NCBI RefSeq assembly: GCF_001613365.1
Contig: NZ_BDCF01000024.1
Location: 1 to 64,000, forward strand
DNA: 64,000 nt
Source: Nocardia xishanensis NBRC 101358
GTDB lineage: Bacteria > Actinomycetota > Actinomycetes > Mycobacteriales > Mycobacteriaceae
Direction: 5' to 3'
Below the pieces are notes generated by a model. The model was not told the DNA's origin, did not search any database, and saw only the letters and a program-made list of their open reading frames with translations. A program made the position numbers and the translations under genes. Below, piece by piece: positions 1-8,237 of this stretch; the first letter of the stretch is position 1, and each line of letters begins with the position of its first letter.

Positions 1-507
1 GCACCGGCCGGCACCGGTGCTCCCGCGCAGGCCAGGGCGAGCAGCCCGCCGAGCAGGGGTTCGCGGCCGTGGACGCGGGCCGCGCGATCGTCGGCGCACA
101 TCTCGAGCAACCGGCCGATCTCCACGCTGCCCACGGTGAGCAGCCGCAGACCGGGCAGGGTGGTCGCCGTCGCGCGCAGCACGGCGGTGAGCGCGGCGTG
201 CCTGCCGCGCAGGTGGGCGTGTTCGTGGGCGAGCACGGCGGCCAGCTGTTCGCGGGTCAGCGCGTCGAGCGCACACCGAGTAGCACGCGCGCAGCGCCTC
301 GCTCGGATGCCGCCAATAGGTGGCGAACTCGACGACCAGCAGGCCTGCCGCGAGCACCCAGGCGCCGAGCGCCCCGGCGATGGCGACCAGCCAGGCCAGC
401 ACCCCCAGCCGCGGCGCGACGCCGCGGCGGGTGAGCCGGTGCAACACCGGCGGTCCGAAGACCGCGACGGTGCTGCCGTAGGCCATCAGGCACAGGGCGA
501 CGTTCAC
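1..507 (-). pseudogene. M56 (BlaR1-like) peptidase, internally deleted and frameshifted, runs off left edge
   Basis: Reading leftward from a GTG at 507, the first ~70 codons encode two hydrophobic helices typical of the N-terminus of actinobacterial M56 membrane peptidases. Near 270-285 the frame changes. The next codons (from 269 leftward) encode LTREQLAAVLAHEHAHL, the HExxH zinc motif, followed by the EMCADD motif, and continue off the edge. In M56 relatives about 90-100 residues separate these parts, so the gene seems to have lost an internal segment and the frame. It follows the BlaI-type gene closely, the usual repressor/sensor pairing. An assembly error is possible. The product would not be a full-length protease. 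Confidence 0.7.
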
Positions 508-884
508 GGGGCCTCGGGCGTCCGTCGGGCGGTCAGCCTGCGCAGCGCCGCGCGCAGCCCCGCCGATTCCTCGGCGCTGATCCGGTCCACGAAGTGACTG
601 AGCACCAGGTCCGAGCGGCCGCCGGAGCCGAGCGCCTCCAGCATCAGCCGGGCGCTGTGCTCCTCGCGGGTGAGCGTCGGCCAATACCGGTAGGCCTTGC
701 CTGCTCGTTCCCGTGCCAGCCACCCCTTGCGGTGCAGATTGTCCATGGTCGACATCACCGTGGTGTACGCGATACCACGCTCGGCGGAGAGTTCCTCGAA
801 AATCTCCCGTACCGTCGTGGATTCCACGTCCCTGTCCCAGATACGGTCCATGATCACCGCCTCCAGGTCTCCGAATCCGCGCAC
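504..884 (-). CDS. BlaI/MecI/CopY-family transcriptional repressor
   Basis: A 126-residue protein with the winged-helix BlaI fold: the N-terminal MRGFGDLEAVIMDRIW helix, the recognition region IAYTTVMSTMDNLHRKGWL at about residues 38-56, and a C-terminal dimerisation helix. Family members repress their own operon until a partner M56 peptidase cleaves them. The start is GTG at 884, with GGAG about 8 bases upstream. It precedes the M56 gene with only a few bases of overlap, so the two were probably co-transcribed. Since that partner is broken here, the repressor may no longer be inactivated by proteolysis. The controlled target is unknown. Confidence 0.88.
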   Translation of the reverse strand: MRGFGDLEAVIMDRIWDRDVESTTVREIFEELSAERGIAYTTVMSTMDNLHRKGWLARERAGKAYRYWPTLTREEHSARLMLEALGSGGRSDLVLSHFVDRISAEESAGLRAALRRLTARRTPEAP

Positions 885-948
885 CGTACCGACTCCCTCA
901 TCGTCGTCCGATCTACCGTCGCCACAGCGTACCGAGCATCGACCCTGA

Positions 949-967
949 CTACGTAGGCGAAACGTAG
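949..967. promoter_or_regulatory. Candidate BlaI operator
   Basis: Upstream of the BlaI-type gene lies the palindrome CTACGTAG (949-956). Its ACGTAG half recurs at 962-967, one helical turn on. A further GATCTAC/GTAGATC inverted pair spans 910-970. The placement fits an autoregulatory operator. Binding is inferred only. Confidence 0.4.
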
Positions 968-1021
968 ATCGGTCGAATCAGGATTCCCGAATCCCGCTGT
1001 GCCACCTGGGTCGGCGAGGGA

Positions 1022-1684
1022 TCACGCTTCCTTCGCAGTTTCGGGACAGGTACCGCCGGTCAGTGCGGCCGCGGTCAGAGTGAGGTGCCGCGTCAGCGCC
1101 TCGGCCGCGGCGTCGGCGTCGCGGGCCAGCGCCGCTTCCTCCAGCCTGCGGTGTTCGTCGGCGCCGTCCCGGCCGGGGTTGCGGTGTGTCGACCATCGGC
1201 GAGCCAGCTCGCTCGCGGTCCACATCCGGTCGAAGGTCTCCAGCAGGACGGGATTGCCGCAGCCCTCCAGCAGGGTGCGGTGGAAGACCCGATGGGCTTC
1301 GGACCACGCCTCGGTGTAGTACTCGCCCTCCTCCGGCACGAATGCCGGTGTGCGGGCCAGTCGGTGGTGGGCGGCTCGTACCCGGGCCTCCCATTCGACG
1401 TCGCCGCGCTCGATCGACATGCGCAGCAGGACCGGTTCGATGGTCCGGCGGGCCTCCGCGATCTCTTGCCAGCGGCGGTCGGAGAACTCCGGGACGGCGA
1501 AGCCCCGGTTCGGCAGCCGGTCGGCGAGGCCATCGCCGACCACCCGCACGAGAGCTTCGCGCACGACGGCCAGGCTCACACCCTGCTCCTTGGCGAGGTC
1601 CTGCGGTTTGAGTGCGTCACCGGGGGCGTAGTCCCCGCGCATGATCGCGTCCCGCAGATGGGCGTAGATCTGCTCGGTGAGCAT
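1022..1684 (-). CDS. GntR-family regulator, FCD (FadR-like) subgroup
   Basis: A 220-residue regulator. The N-terminal winged helix (LTEQIYAHLRDAIMRGDYAPGDAL, then the SLAVVREAL recognition helix) is followed by an all-helical FCD ligand domain with conserved acidic and histidine residues (EAWSEAHRVFHRTLLEGCGN). The FCD domain binds small acids or metal-chelated metabolites. The start chosen is ATG 1684, which has GGAGGG seven bases upstream; an ATG at 1717 lacks a clear ribosome site. It diverges from the PEBP-SRPBCC gene, and an exact palindrome lies between them, so that gene is the likeliest target. The ligand cannot be told from sequence. Confidence 0.85.
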   Translation of the reverse strand: MLTEQIYAHLRDAIMRGDYAPGDALKPQDLAKEQGVSLAVVREALVRVVGDGLADRLPNRGFAVPEFSDRRWQEIAEARRTIEPVLLRMSIERGDVEWEARVRAAHHRLARTPAFVPEEGEYYTEAWSEAHRVFHRTLLEGCGNPVLLETFDRMWTASELARRWSTHRNPGRDGADEHRRLEEAALARDADAAAEALTRHLTLTAAALTGGTCPETAKEA

Positions 1685-1740
1685 CTGCTTCCCTCCGGTC
1701 GGGGCCGTCCGGGTCATGCAAGCAGCATAGACGATCCGGC

Positions 1741-1756
1741 CAATAATCGATTATTG
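1741..1756. promoter_or_regulatory. 16-bp perfect palindrome, probable GntR operator
   Basis: CAATAATCGATTATTG is a perfect 16-bp palindrome, strikingly AT-rich against the local background. It lies midway between the divergent GntR gene (start 1684) and the PEBP-SRPBCC gene (start 1852). Size and symmetry fit an operator for a dimeric FCD regulator. Confidence 0.65.
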
Positions 1757-1851
1757 TTGTTGCGGTCGATCTTTCGGTTCAGTTGTCTCATACGACGCCC
1801 CTATCGGCCGTCTCACCGCCACTCACCACACGGCCCGAAAGGAACGACACA

Positions 1852-2862
1852 ATGAGTGCCAACAACCCCTTCGCTCGCCTCCCAGAGGCGGCCTCCTTCA
1901 CCGTTACCAGCGCTACCGTCAGCGATTGCGCAGCCTGGCCGCCCGAACAGTTCTCCGCCGAAATCCCCGGCGGGAAGGATGTTTCCCCGCAGCTGTCCTG
2001 GAGCGGCGCCCCGGAAGCCACCAAGAGCTACGCCGTCACCGTCTACGACCCCGACGCGCCCACCGGGTCCGGATTCTGGCACTGGGCGGTCGCCGACATC
2101 CCCGCCGACGTCACCGAACTGCCCGAGGGCGCGGGAGACGACATCGGCTCTGGCCTGCCAAAGGGCGCCTTCCAGTTGCCCAACGACGCCCGCGCAGCAC
2201 GGTTCCTCGGCGCGGCCCCGCCGCCCGGGCACGGCCCGCACCGCTACTTCGTCGTGGTGCATGCCCTCGACGTCGAGTCCATCGGCGTCCCGGCCGACGC
2301 CACCCCGGCCGTTCTCGGCTTCACCATGGCGTCACACACCCTCGGTCGCGCGGTCATGACCGTGACGGCGGAAACGCCGCCCGTGCGGGAAAGCGCCGAA
2401 AGGATCGAGGTTTCCCGACTTGTCCCCGCCTCCGCAGGCGCTGTCTTCGCGGTCCTGACCGACCCGAAAGGCCACGTGGATATCGACGCGTCGGGAATGC
2501 TCATCGACGCCGAGGGGGAACCGGTCACACAGCCCGGTGACCGATTCCTGGTTCATATGGACAGGGAAGCCCTCGGGGACGTCCCGCTCGGCAAGTACGA
2601 CGTCGAGGTCGTCATCACCAAACTCGCCCCGGAGCAGGAGATCGCCTGGACCGTCGAAGCCCGGATCCGGCCTCACGTCCGCCATATCTACGGCTATCGG
2701 CTGGAGCCGGCCGAGGGCGGCACCCTCGTCACGTCGTACTACGACTGGTCGGAGGTCGATGAGCAGACCAAACGGCGCTTCGCCTTCCCGGTGGTCCCCG
2801 AATCCGCCCTCAAGGCCACGCTCGGGATCCTCGAGCGCACCGTACGCCGAAGGGCTGCCTGA
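1852..2862 (+). CDS. PEBP (YbhB/YbcL-like) domain fused to SRPBCC domain
   Basis: A 336-residue protein with two unrelated folds. Residues ~1-175 form a phosphatidylethanolamine-binding/Raf-kinase-inhibitor-like domain with the hallmark YDPDAPTGSGFWHW ligand-pocket motif. Residues ~185-336 form an SRPBCC (START/Bet v 1-like) domain beginning IEVSRLVPASAGAVFAVLTDP, a fold that binds hydrophobic ligands. Start ATG 1852 follows AAAGGAA. An in-frame upstream extension to 1783 has no ribosome site. No signal peptide, so cytoplasmic. Neither domain has a predictable reaction; the pairing suggests binding or modification of a lipophilic or phospho-metabolite. Probably controlled by the divergent GntR protein. 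Confidence 0.85.
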   Translation: MSANNPFARLPEAASFTVTSATVSDCAAWPPEQFSAEIPGGKDVSPQLSWSGAPEATKSYAVTVYDPDAPTGSGFWHWAVADIPADVTELPEGAGDDIGSGLPKGAFQLPNDARAARFLGAAPPPGHGPHRYFVVVHALDVESIGVPADATPAVLGFTMASHTLGRAVMTVTAETPPVRESAERIEVSRLVPASAGAVFAVLTDPKGHVDIDASGMLIDAEGEPVTQPGDRFLVHMDREALGDVPLGKYDVEVVITKLAPEQEIAWTVEARIRPHVRHIYGYRLEPAEGGTLVTSYYDWSEVDEQTKRRFAFPVVPESALKATLGILERTVRRRAA

Positions 2863-3080
2863 CCATACGCCGCCGCGACCACGCTGCGACCGAAACGGCC
2901 TCGCCAGTAGGTCCGACGCACCGACCGCCACCCTGCGTCGAGAGGCCGGCGGGCTGCGGTCGCCGGTTCGGTTACGCGGAGCGTCGGCCGGTCCTGCCCG
3001 CGTGCGGTGCGTGCACCGATGAATTTCGGGTGGATCCGTCGTCGATTCCTCTGGATAGACCGAACGACAGGAGTCCAGAC
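2863..3080. other. Intergenic, no gene seen
   Basis: No reading frame here has recognisable motifs or a good ribosome site. The last part carries the AGGAG ribosome site of the LLM fragment. Confidence 0.5.
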
Positions 3081-3368
3081 ATGACGAGACCGTTTCGGTT
3101 CGGGGTCGTTGCCCCGCTCAGAACCGACCTGCCGACGTGGCGAGATCGTGTGCGCCGCATCGCCGACAGCGGCTACTCGACGCTGTTGATGCCCGACTTC
3201 CCTCAGATGCAACCGGCGCCAGGTCCCATGCTGGCCACCGTCGCGGCCTTGACCGACCTGCGCGTCGGAACCTGGGTGTACGCCTCTCCGCTACGCCCGG
3301 CCTGGCTGACGGCGTGGGAAGCGCACTCGCTGTCGCTGGTGACCGAGGGTCGTTCGCCCCGGTCATAG
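3081..3368 (+). pseudogene. LLM-class oxidoreductase, N-terminal fragment
   Basis: A good AGGAG ribosome site precedes ATG 3081. The first ~95 codons match the N-terminus of luciferase-like (LLM) F420/FMN oxidoreductases: FRFGVVAP strand, ADSGYSTLLMPD, then LTDLRVGTWV and the SLSLVTEGR segment. The frame then ends at 3368, where family members continue for another ~200 residues with FELGxGxG. No continuation was found in other frames before dinB begins, so this is a truncated remnant rather than a single frameshift. Confidence 0.7.
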
Positions 3369-3456
3369 CCGAGCTCGCCGGACGTTAGCCGGGCGGCGAG
3401 GGAACCTGGCCCTGGCCACCATGCCAGGAAGTTCGACGCGGGACACGCCGCGTATG

Positions 3457-3470
3457 CGAACATATGTTCG
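3457..3470. promoter_or_regulatory. Perfect SOS (LexA) box at the dinB start
   Basis: CGAACATATGTTCG is a 14-bp perfect palindrome matching the actinobacterial/Gram-positive LexA consensus GAAC-N4-GTTC. It covers the first possible ATG (3464) of the polymerase gene, so LexA binding would block transcription at the gene's very start. Confidence 0.8.
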
Positions 3471-4726
3471 TGTCCGATCTCCGCGCCTCGCCCGCCGCCG
3501 CACCGCCGCGCGGCCGCGGAAGGCCGCGGATCGAGGCGCGGGCCGAGGCGTCGATCCTGCACGCGGACCTGGACTCCTTCTACGCCTCCGTCGAACAGCG
3601 CGACGATCCCCGGCTGCGCGGCAAGCCGGTGATCGTGGGCGGCGGGGTCGTGCTCGCGGCGTCCTACGAGGCCAAGGCGTTCGGGGTGCGCACGCCGATG
3701 AACGGCGCGCGGGCGCGGCGGTTGTGCCCGGACGCGATCGTGGTGCCGCCGCGCATGAGCGCCTATTCGGAGGCGAGCAAGGCGGTGTTCGAGGTCTTTC
3801 GCGACACCACACCCGTAGTCGAGGGCATCTCGATCGATGAGGCGTTCCTCGACGTCGGCGGGTTGCGCCGCATCGCGGGCCTACCGCTGGACATCGCCCA
3901 GCGACTGCGGGCGCGGGTGCGCGACGAGGTGGGCCTGCCCATTTCGGTCGGTATCGCGCGCACCAAATTCCTGGCCAAGGTCGCAAGCGCGGTCGCCAAG
4001 CCCGACGGACTTCGCCTGGTGCCGCCGTCGGCCGAACTCGACTTCCTGCATCCGCTCCCGGTCGAAAGGCTGTGGGGCGTAGGCGAAGTCACGGCCCGCA
4101 CGCTGCACGAGCACGGTGTCACCCGGATCGGTCAGCTGGCTGATCTCGGCGAGGGCGCGCTGCGCGGATTCCTGGGTCCGGCCGCCGCACGCCACCTGTT
4201 CGCCCTCTCGATGGCCAGGGACCCGCGCCGCGTCGAGACCGGGCGCCGCCGCCGCTCCATCGGCGCGCAACGCGCACTCGGTCGCCGCGCCCGCCCCGCC
4301 GACGAGATCGAGGCCTACCTGCACGGGCTCACCGACCGGCTCGGCCGCAGGCTGCGCACCGCCGACCGGGTCTGCCGAACGGTCGTGCTACGCATGCGTT
4401 TCGACGATTTCAGCCGCGCCACCCGGTCCCGCACGCTGGCCGAGGCGACCGACCACACCGACACCCTGCTGCTCGCCGCGCGCCTGCTGCTCACCGAGGC
4501 CATGCCGATGATTCAGGAGCGCGGTCTCACCCTCATCGGCCTGGCCCTGACCAACCTCGACGACGCGGACGCGGTCCAGCTCACCCTCCCGCTGGAACCC
4601 CGCGCCGACAACACCCTCGACGCCACGCTCGACGACCTGCGCCGCCGCTTCGGCTCGGCGGCCGTCACCCGCGCGGCGCTGATCAGCCGCGGCGAGGGCC
4701 TCTCGGTTCCGTTGCTGCCCGACTGA
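3464..4726 (+). CDS. dinB: DNA polymerase IV (Y-family translesion polymerase)
   Basis: A 420-residue Y-family polymerase. Catalytic acids are visible in HADLDSFYASVEQ (Asp35) and SIDEAFLD (Asp125, Glu126). The VGIARTKFLAKVAS palm/thumb segment, helix-hairpin-helix thumb (GVTRIGQLADLGEG), little finger and a C-terminal QLTLPL clamp-binding peptide follow. It copies past damaged bases with low fidelity. The ATG at 3464 lies inside the SOS palindrome. The alternative in-frame GTG 3470 is equally possible; either would be leaderless or nearly so. The frame has a ~30-residue polar extension before the usual family start. Its stop lies one base from the convergent prk stop. Confidence 0.93.
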   Translation: MFVSDLRASPAAAPPRGRGRPRIEARAEASILHADLDSFYASVEQRDDPRLRGKPVIVGGGVVLAASYEAKAFGVRTPMNGARARRLCPDAIVVPPRMSAYSEASKAVFEVFRDTTPVVEGISIDEAFLDVGGLRRIAGLPLDIAQRLRARVRDEVGLPISVGIARTKFLAKVASAVAKPDGLRLVPPSAELDFLHPLPVERLWGVGEVTARTLHEHGVTRIGQLADLGEGALRGFLGPAAARHLFALSMARDPRRVETGRRRRSIGAQRALGRRARPADEIEAYLHGLTDRLGRRLRTADRVCRTVVLRMRFDDFSRATRSRTLAEATDHTDTLLLAARLLLTEAMPMIQERGLTLIGLALTNLDDADAVQLTLPLEPRADNTLDATLDDLRRRFGSAAVTRAALISRGEGLSVPLLPD

Positions 4727-4727
4727 T

Positions 4728-5606
4728 TCACCGGCTTCGCTTGGGCCGCTTGTCCATCAGCCGCAGGATCAGCGGCGTGAAGATCAGCTGCATCGCCAGT
4801 TCCATCTTCCCGCCGGGCACCACGATGCAGTTCGGCCGCGACATGAACGAGTCGTGCAGCATCGACAGCAGGTAGGGAAAGTCGATGACCTTCGGATCGG
4901 CGAACCGGATCACCACGAAACTCTCGTCCGCGGTCGGAATGCTGCGAGCGGTGAACGGATTCGAGGTGTCCACGGTGGGCACCCGCTGGAAGTTGACGTA
5001 GGTGCGAGAGAACTGCGGGCAGATGTAGGTCACGTAGTCCGGCATGCGGCGCAGGATGGTGTCGATCACCGCCTCGCTGGAGTAGCCGCGCTGGGTCTTG
5101 TCGCGGTAAACCTTCTGAATCCATTCGAGATTGATGATCGGCACCACCCCGACGAGCAGATCGGTGTACTGCGCGACATCCACCGTCGAGGTGACCGCCG
5201 CACCGTGCAGACCCTCGTAGAACAGCAGATCGCTGCCGGGCGTGAGTTCCTCCCACGGCGTGAAGGTGCCCGGCGGCTGGCCGTACGGCTTGGCCTCGGC
5301 CTCGTCGTGCAGGTAGCGGCGCACCTGGCCGACGCCGGTCTCGCCGTAGTCGCGGAACAGCGTCTCGAGTTCCTTCAGCAGATTCGCTTCCTCGCCGAAA
5401 TGCGAGAACCGCACGTTGCGGCTCTGTTCGGCCTCGGCCATGGCGAGTTTCATCTCGTTGCGGTCGTAGCGATGGAAGGAATCGCCCTCCACGATCGCCG
5501 CGTTGATCCCCTCGCGGCGGAAGATCTCCTGAAAGGTCCTGGTGACGCTGGTCGTCCCAGCACCGGACGAACCGGTGATCGCGACCACGGGATGTTTGAC
5601 CGACAT
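4728..5606 (-). CDS. prk: Phosphoribulokinase, bacterial (class I) type
   Basis: A 292-residue kinase that converts ribulose 5-phosphate and ATP to RuBP, the RuBisCO substrate. The P-loop GSSGAGTTS lies at residues ~12-20, followed by the EGDSFHRYDR substrate region and the YEGLHGA motif. Length matches the proteobacterial-type octameric enzyme (~290 residues) rather than the plant/cyanobacterial type. Start ATG 5606 is preceded by AGGAGG; an in-frame ATG at 5630 lacks one. It is the last gene of the leftward Calvin operon, 40 bases after fbp. It converges on dinB with no terminator between the stops. Confidence 0.95.
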   Translation of the reverse strand: MSVKHPVVAITGSSGAGTTSVTRTFQEIFRREGINAAIVEGDSFHRYDRNEMKLAMAEAEQSRNVRFSHFGEEANLLKELETLFRDYGETGVGQVRRYLHDEAEAKPYGQPPGTFTPWEELTPGSDLLFYEGLHGAAVTSTVDVAQYTDLLVGVVPIINLEWIQKVYRDKTQRGYSSEAVIDTILRRMPDYVTYICPQFSRTYVNFQRVPTVDTSNPFTARSIPTADESFVVIRFADPKVIDFPYLLSMLHDSFMSRPNCIVVPGGKMELAMQLIFTPLILRLMDKRPKRSR

Positions 5607-5646
5607 GGCACCTCCTGAATTGCCGGACAACGGCGTCGACGCGCGG

Positions 5647-6738
5647 TCAGCGACCGGCGGGGCGGAACAGCGACCGGTTGCCGAACAGGGAACTGTCGAA
5701 ACTCGGGCCTTCGTCGGGCTCCTGGTGGTAGCGCTCGATGCGCTCGACCTCGTTTCGGGAACCGAAGATCAACGGCACCCGCTGGTGCACGTCGTCGGGC
5801 GTCACCTGGAGCACCCGCTCGTTGCCGGTGGTCGCCGCCCCGCCCGCCTGCTCCACGATGAACGCGATCGGACTGGCTCCGTACAGCAGCGCCACCCGAC
5901 CGGGCCGCGCGGGCGGGCGGGTGTCGTGCGGATACAGGTACACCCCGCCGCGGGTGAGGATGTGGAATGTGTCGGCGACCAGCGAAGCCACCCAGCGCAT
6001 GTTGAAATCCCGCCCGCGCGGCCCGTCGACGCCGTCCAGGCATTCGTGCACGTATCGCCGCACGGGGCGTTCCCAGAACCGCTCGTTCGCGGCGTTGATC
6101 GCGAAACCCGAAGTGTCCTCGGGGATTCGCATGCGCGGGTGGGTCAGCACGAACGCGCCGATCTCACGGTCCAGGGTGAAACCGTCCACTCCGCGCCCGG
6201 TGGTCAGCACCAGCATGGTGGCCGGACCGTAGAGCGTGAAGCCCGCGCACACCTGCTCGGCGCCCGCCTGGAGGAAATCCGCCGCCGTCGGCTCGCGGCC
6301 GGGCCGCCCCCACACCCGCTCCGGCGCCCGCAGGATGCTGAAGATCGTGCCGACGGGCAGGTTCACGTCGATATTGCTCGAACCGTCCAACGGGTCGAAG
6401 GCCAGCAGGTACTTCCCGCGCCGATGCGTGTCCGGCACCGGATGGACCTCGGACATCTGCTCGGAGAGCAGTGCCGAGAGATGGCCCGTCCATTGGGTTT
6501 CCGACACCATGATGTCGTTGGTGATGGCGTCGAGCTTGCGGTGCACGGTGGGCGGGAGATTGTCCGGTTCCGAAGCGCCGAGCGACCCGACGATCGCGCC
6601 GCGGGTGACCTGATTGGCGATGATCTTCGTCGCGGTCGCCACGACGTTCACCAGGGCGGAGAACTCACCGGACGAGCCGGGATGCCGATGCTCCTCCTCG
6701 ATCGTGTAGCGGGTGAGGGTCTTCAGTCCTTCTGGCAT
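5647..6738 (-). CDS. fbp: Fructose-1,6-bisphosphatase, class I
   Basis: A 363-residue class I enzyme that hydrolyses fructose 1,6-bisphosphate for regeneration of the CO2 acceptor. The metal/phosphate motif DPLDGSSNIDVN begins near residue 115, and the C-terminal substrate region (GGVYLYPHD..., RVPLIFGSRNEVERI) is intact. Actinobacteria normally carry the class II (GlpX) enzyme for gluconeogenesis, so a class I gene inside the Calvin operon looks cassette-borne. The start ATG 6738 lies 14 bases after the cbbX stop. Regulation is presumably by CbbR with the rest of the operon. Confidence 0.95.
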   Translation of the reverse strand: MPEGLKTLTRYTIEEEHRHPGSSGEFSALVNVVATATKIIANQVTRGAIVGSLGASEPDNLPPTVHRKLDAITNDIMVSETQWTGHLSALLSEQMSEVHPVPDTHRRGKYLLAFDPLDGSSNIDVNLPVGTIFSILRAPERVWGRPGREPTAADFLQAGAEQVCAGFTLYGPATMLVLTTGRGVDGFTLDREIGAFVLTHPRMRIPEDTSGFAINAANERFWERPVRRYVHECLDGVDGPRGRDFNMRWVASLVADTFHILTRGGVYLYPHDTRPPARPGRVALLYGASPIAFIVEQAGGAATTGNERVLQVTPDDVHQRVPLIFGSRNEVERIERYHQEPDEGPSFDSSLFGNRSLFRPAGR

Positions 6739-6752
6739 GGCGGCTCATTCGG

Positions 6753-7814
6753 TCATGCGGGGGCCCTCGCGGTCGGCCCGTCCGGCTGCTCGGTGGTGTT
6801 CGACGAGCGGCGCTCCGCTGCACCGTCGCTCGCACCGCTCTCGGTGAACACGCTGCTGCCGTATACGTCCCGGTCGGTCAGCGTGATCAGATCGGTTCTC
6901 GTCAGCGGTCGCCGCAGCTCCACGAGGCGTTTGGCCTGGCGCAGCCTGCACCGGTCGAGCGCGTTGCGGACGCTGCGGGCATTGGAGAAGCGCGGGCGGG
7001 TCATCCGGAGCTCCAGATACTCCGAGAACGCCGCGGCCGCGGCCGGATCGAAACGGAAGTTCTCCCGCGCGACCATCAGCTCGGCGATGGCCATGAGCTC
7101 GGCGTGGGTGTAGTCGACGAACTCGAGGTGATGCGCCACCCGGGACGACAGGCCGGGATTGGCCGAGAAGAACCGCTCCATCCGATCCGGATAGCCGGCG
7201 AAGATCACCACCAGGCTGCCGCGTTCGCTCTCCATCTCCTGTAGCAGGATCTCGATGACCTCCTGCCCGTAATCCCGCTCGTTCTCCGGCCGGAACAGGT
7301 AGTAGGCCTCGTCGATGAACAGCACCCCGCCAGCGGCCTTGGCCAGCGCTTCCTTGGTCTTCGGCGCGGTGTGCCCGATGAACTGACCCACCAGATCGTC
7401 GCGGGTCACGGTGTGCACCTTGGGCTTTCGAATATAACCGAGCGCGTGCAGCATCTCGGCCATGCGCAGCGCCACCGTCGTCTTCCCGGTCCCTGGACCG
7501 CCGGTGAAGCTCATGTGCATGGTGGGCCGCGAGGCGTCGAGCCCGAACCGCTGCCTGGCCCGGTCGATCAAGAGCAGCGCGGCGATCTCGCGCACCCGCA
7601 GCTTCACATTGGCCAGGCCGACCAGCTCGGCGTCCAGCCTGCCCAGCGTGTCCTCGACATCGTTGCCCGCGATATCGGTCGACAGATCCAGCGTCGCGTC
7701 CGGGCCGAGGACGGGCGCCTCGGGTTCGGACCCGGACGCGGCGCGCACCGGCCGGGGGTCGTCGACACCCGGCCGGTGCAGGCGGAAACCGGAGCCGTTC
7801 CGATCAACCGCCAT
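6753..7814 (-). CDS. cbbX: CbbX, red-type RuBisCO activase (AAA+)
   Basis: A 353-residue AAA+ ATPase that removes inhibitory sugar phosphates from red-type RuBisCO by pulling on the large-subunit C-terminus. Walker A GGPGTGKT is at residues 105-112, Walker B VLFIDEA at 164-170, and the sensor region SRVAHHLEF follows. It has ~45 extra N-terminal and ~35 extra C-terminal polar residues compared with the ~309-residue proteobacterial protein. It overlaps the end of rbcS by 11 bases, so translation is probably coupled. Its presence independently confirms that the RuBisCO is of the red lineage. Confidence 0.95.
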   Translation of the reverse strand: MAVDRNGSGFRLHRPGVDDPRPVRAASGSEPEAPVLGPDATLDLSTDIAGNDVEDTLGRLDAELVGLANVKLRVREIAALLLIDRARQRFGLDASRPTMHMSFTGGPGTGKTTVALRMAEMLHALGYIRKPKVHTVTRDDLVGQFIGHTAPKTKEALAKAAGGVLFIDEAYYLFRPENERDYGQEVIEILLQEMESERGSLVVIFAGYPDRMERFFSANPGLSSRVAHHLEFVDYTHAELMAIAELMVARENFRFDPAAAAAFSEYLELRMTRPRFSNARSVRNALDRCRLRQAKRLVELRRPLTRTDLITLTDRDVYGSSVFTESGASDGAAERRSSNTTEQPDGPTARAPA

Positions 7815-8226
7815 ACCGCTGTCCCTGGCGGTGATCGGTGGCGTAGGCGCGCAGTCCGTAGGTCTGCACGCGGTCGGGGCCCTCGGTGCGGGTGAGGGTG
7901 AAGCCGGGCTCGTCCGGCGGGCGCTGCACCAGAAAGCTCAGCGCCGTGGTCTGCCTGGTATAGCCCGCGTCGTAGGCGAGCACTCGAATGTAGTGCCGCG
8001 GGAAGGTCGCCCGGCACGCGTCGATCTCGGCGAGCACGCCGTCGGGCTCGTCCAGATCGAACAGCGGCAGACCCCACATCTCCCAGTACGCGTTGCGCGG
8101 GTGCGGGTCGTCGGTGTACTCGATCGACACCGGCCACCCGTTGAGCAGCGCGTAGCGCACTTGCGCGGCGATCTCGGCGTCGGTGAGATCCGGCAGATAC
8201 GAGAAGGTTCCGTGACGCAGATACAT
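7804..8226 (-). CDS. rbcS: RuBisCO small subunit, red type (form IC/ID)
   Basis: A 140-residue small subunit. It opens with MYLRHGTFSYLPDLTDAEI, contains the conserved YWEMWGLPLFD motif, and has the extended C-terminus (LSFLVQRPPDEPGF onward) characteristic of red-type form I enzymes, where it forms an extra beta-hairpin in the central channel. Start ATG 8226 lies 11 bases after the rbcL stop. It pairs with rbcL to form the L8S8 enzyme. Confidence 0.95.
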   Translation of the reverse strand: MYLRHGTFSYLPDLTDAEIAAQVRYALLNGWPVSIEYTDDPHPRNAYWEMWGLPLFDLDEPDGVLAEIDACRATFPRHYIRVLAYDAGYTRQTTALSFLVQRPPDEPGFTLTRTEGPDRVQTYGLRAYATDHRQGQRYGG

Positions 8227-8237
8227 GCGAACGCCTT

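Noticed and set aside
4700..4760. Terminator between dinB and prk
   Set aside because: The convergent stops are one base apart and no stable hairpin with a following T-rich tract is evident there.
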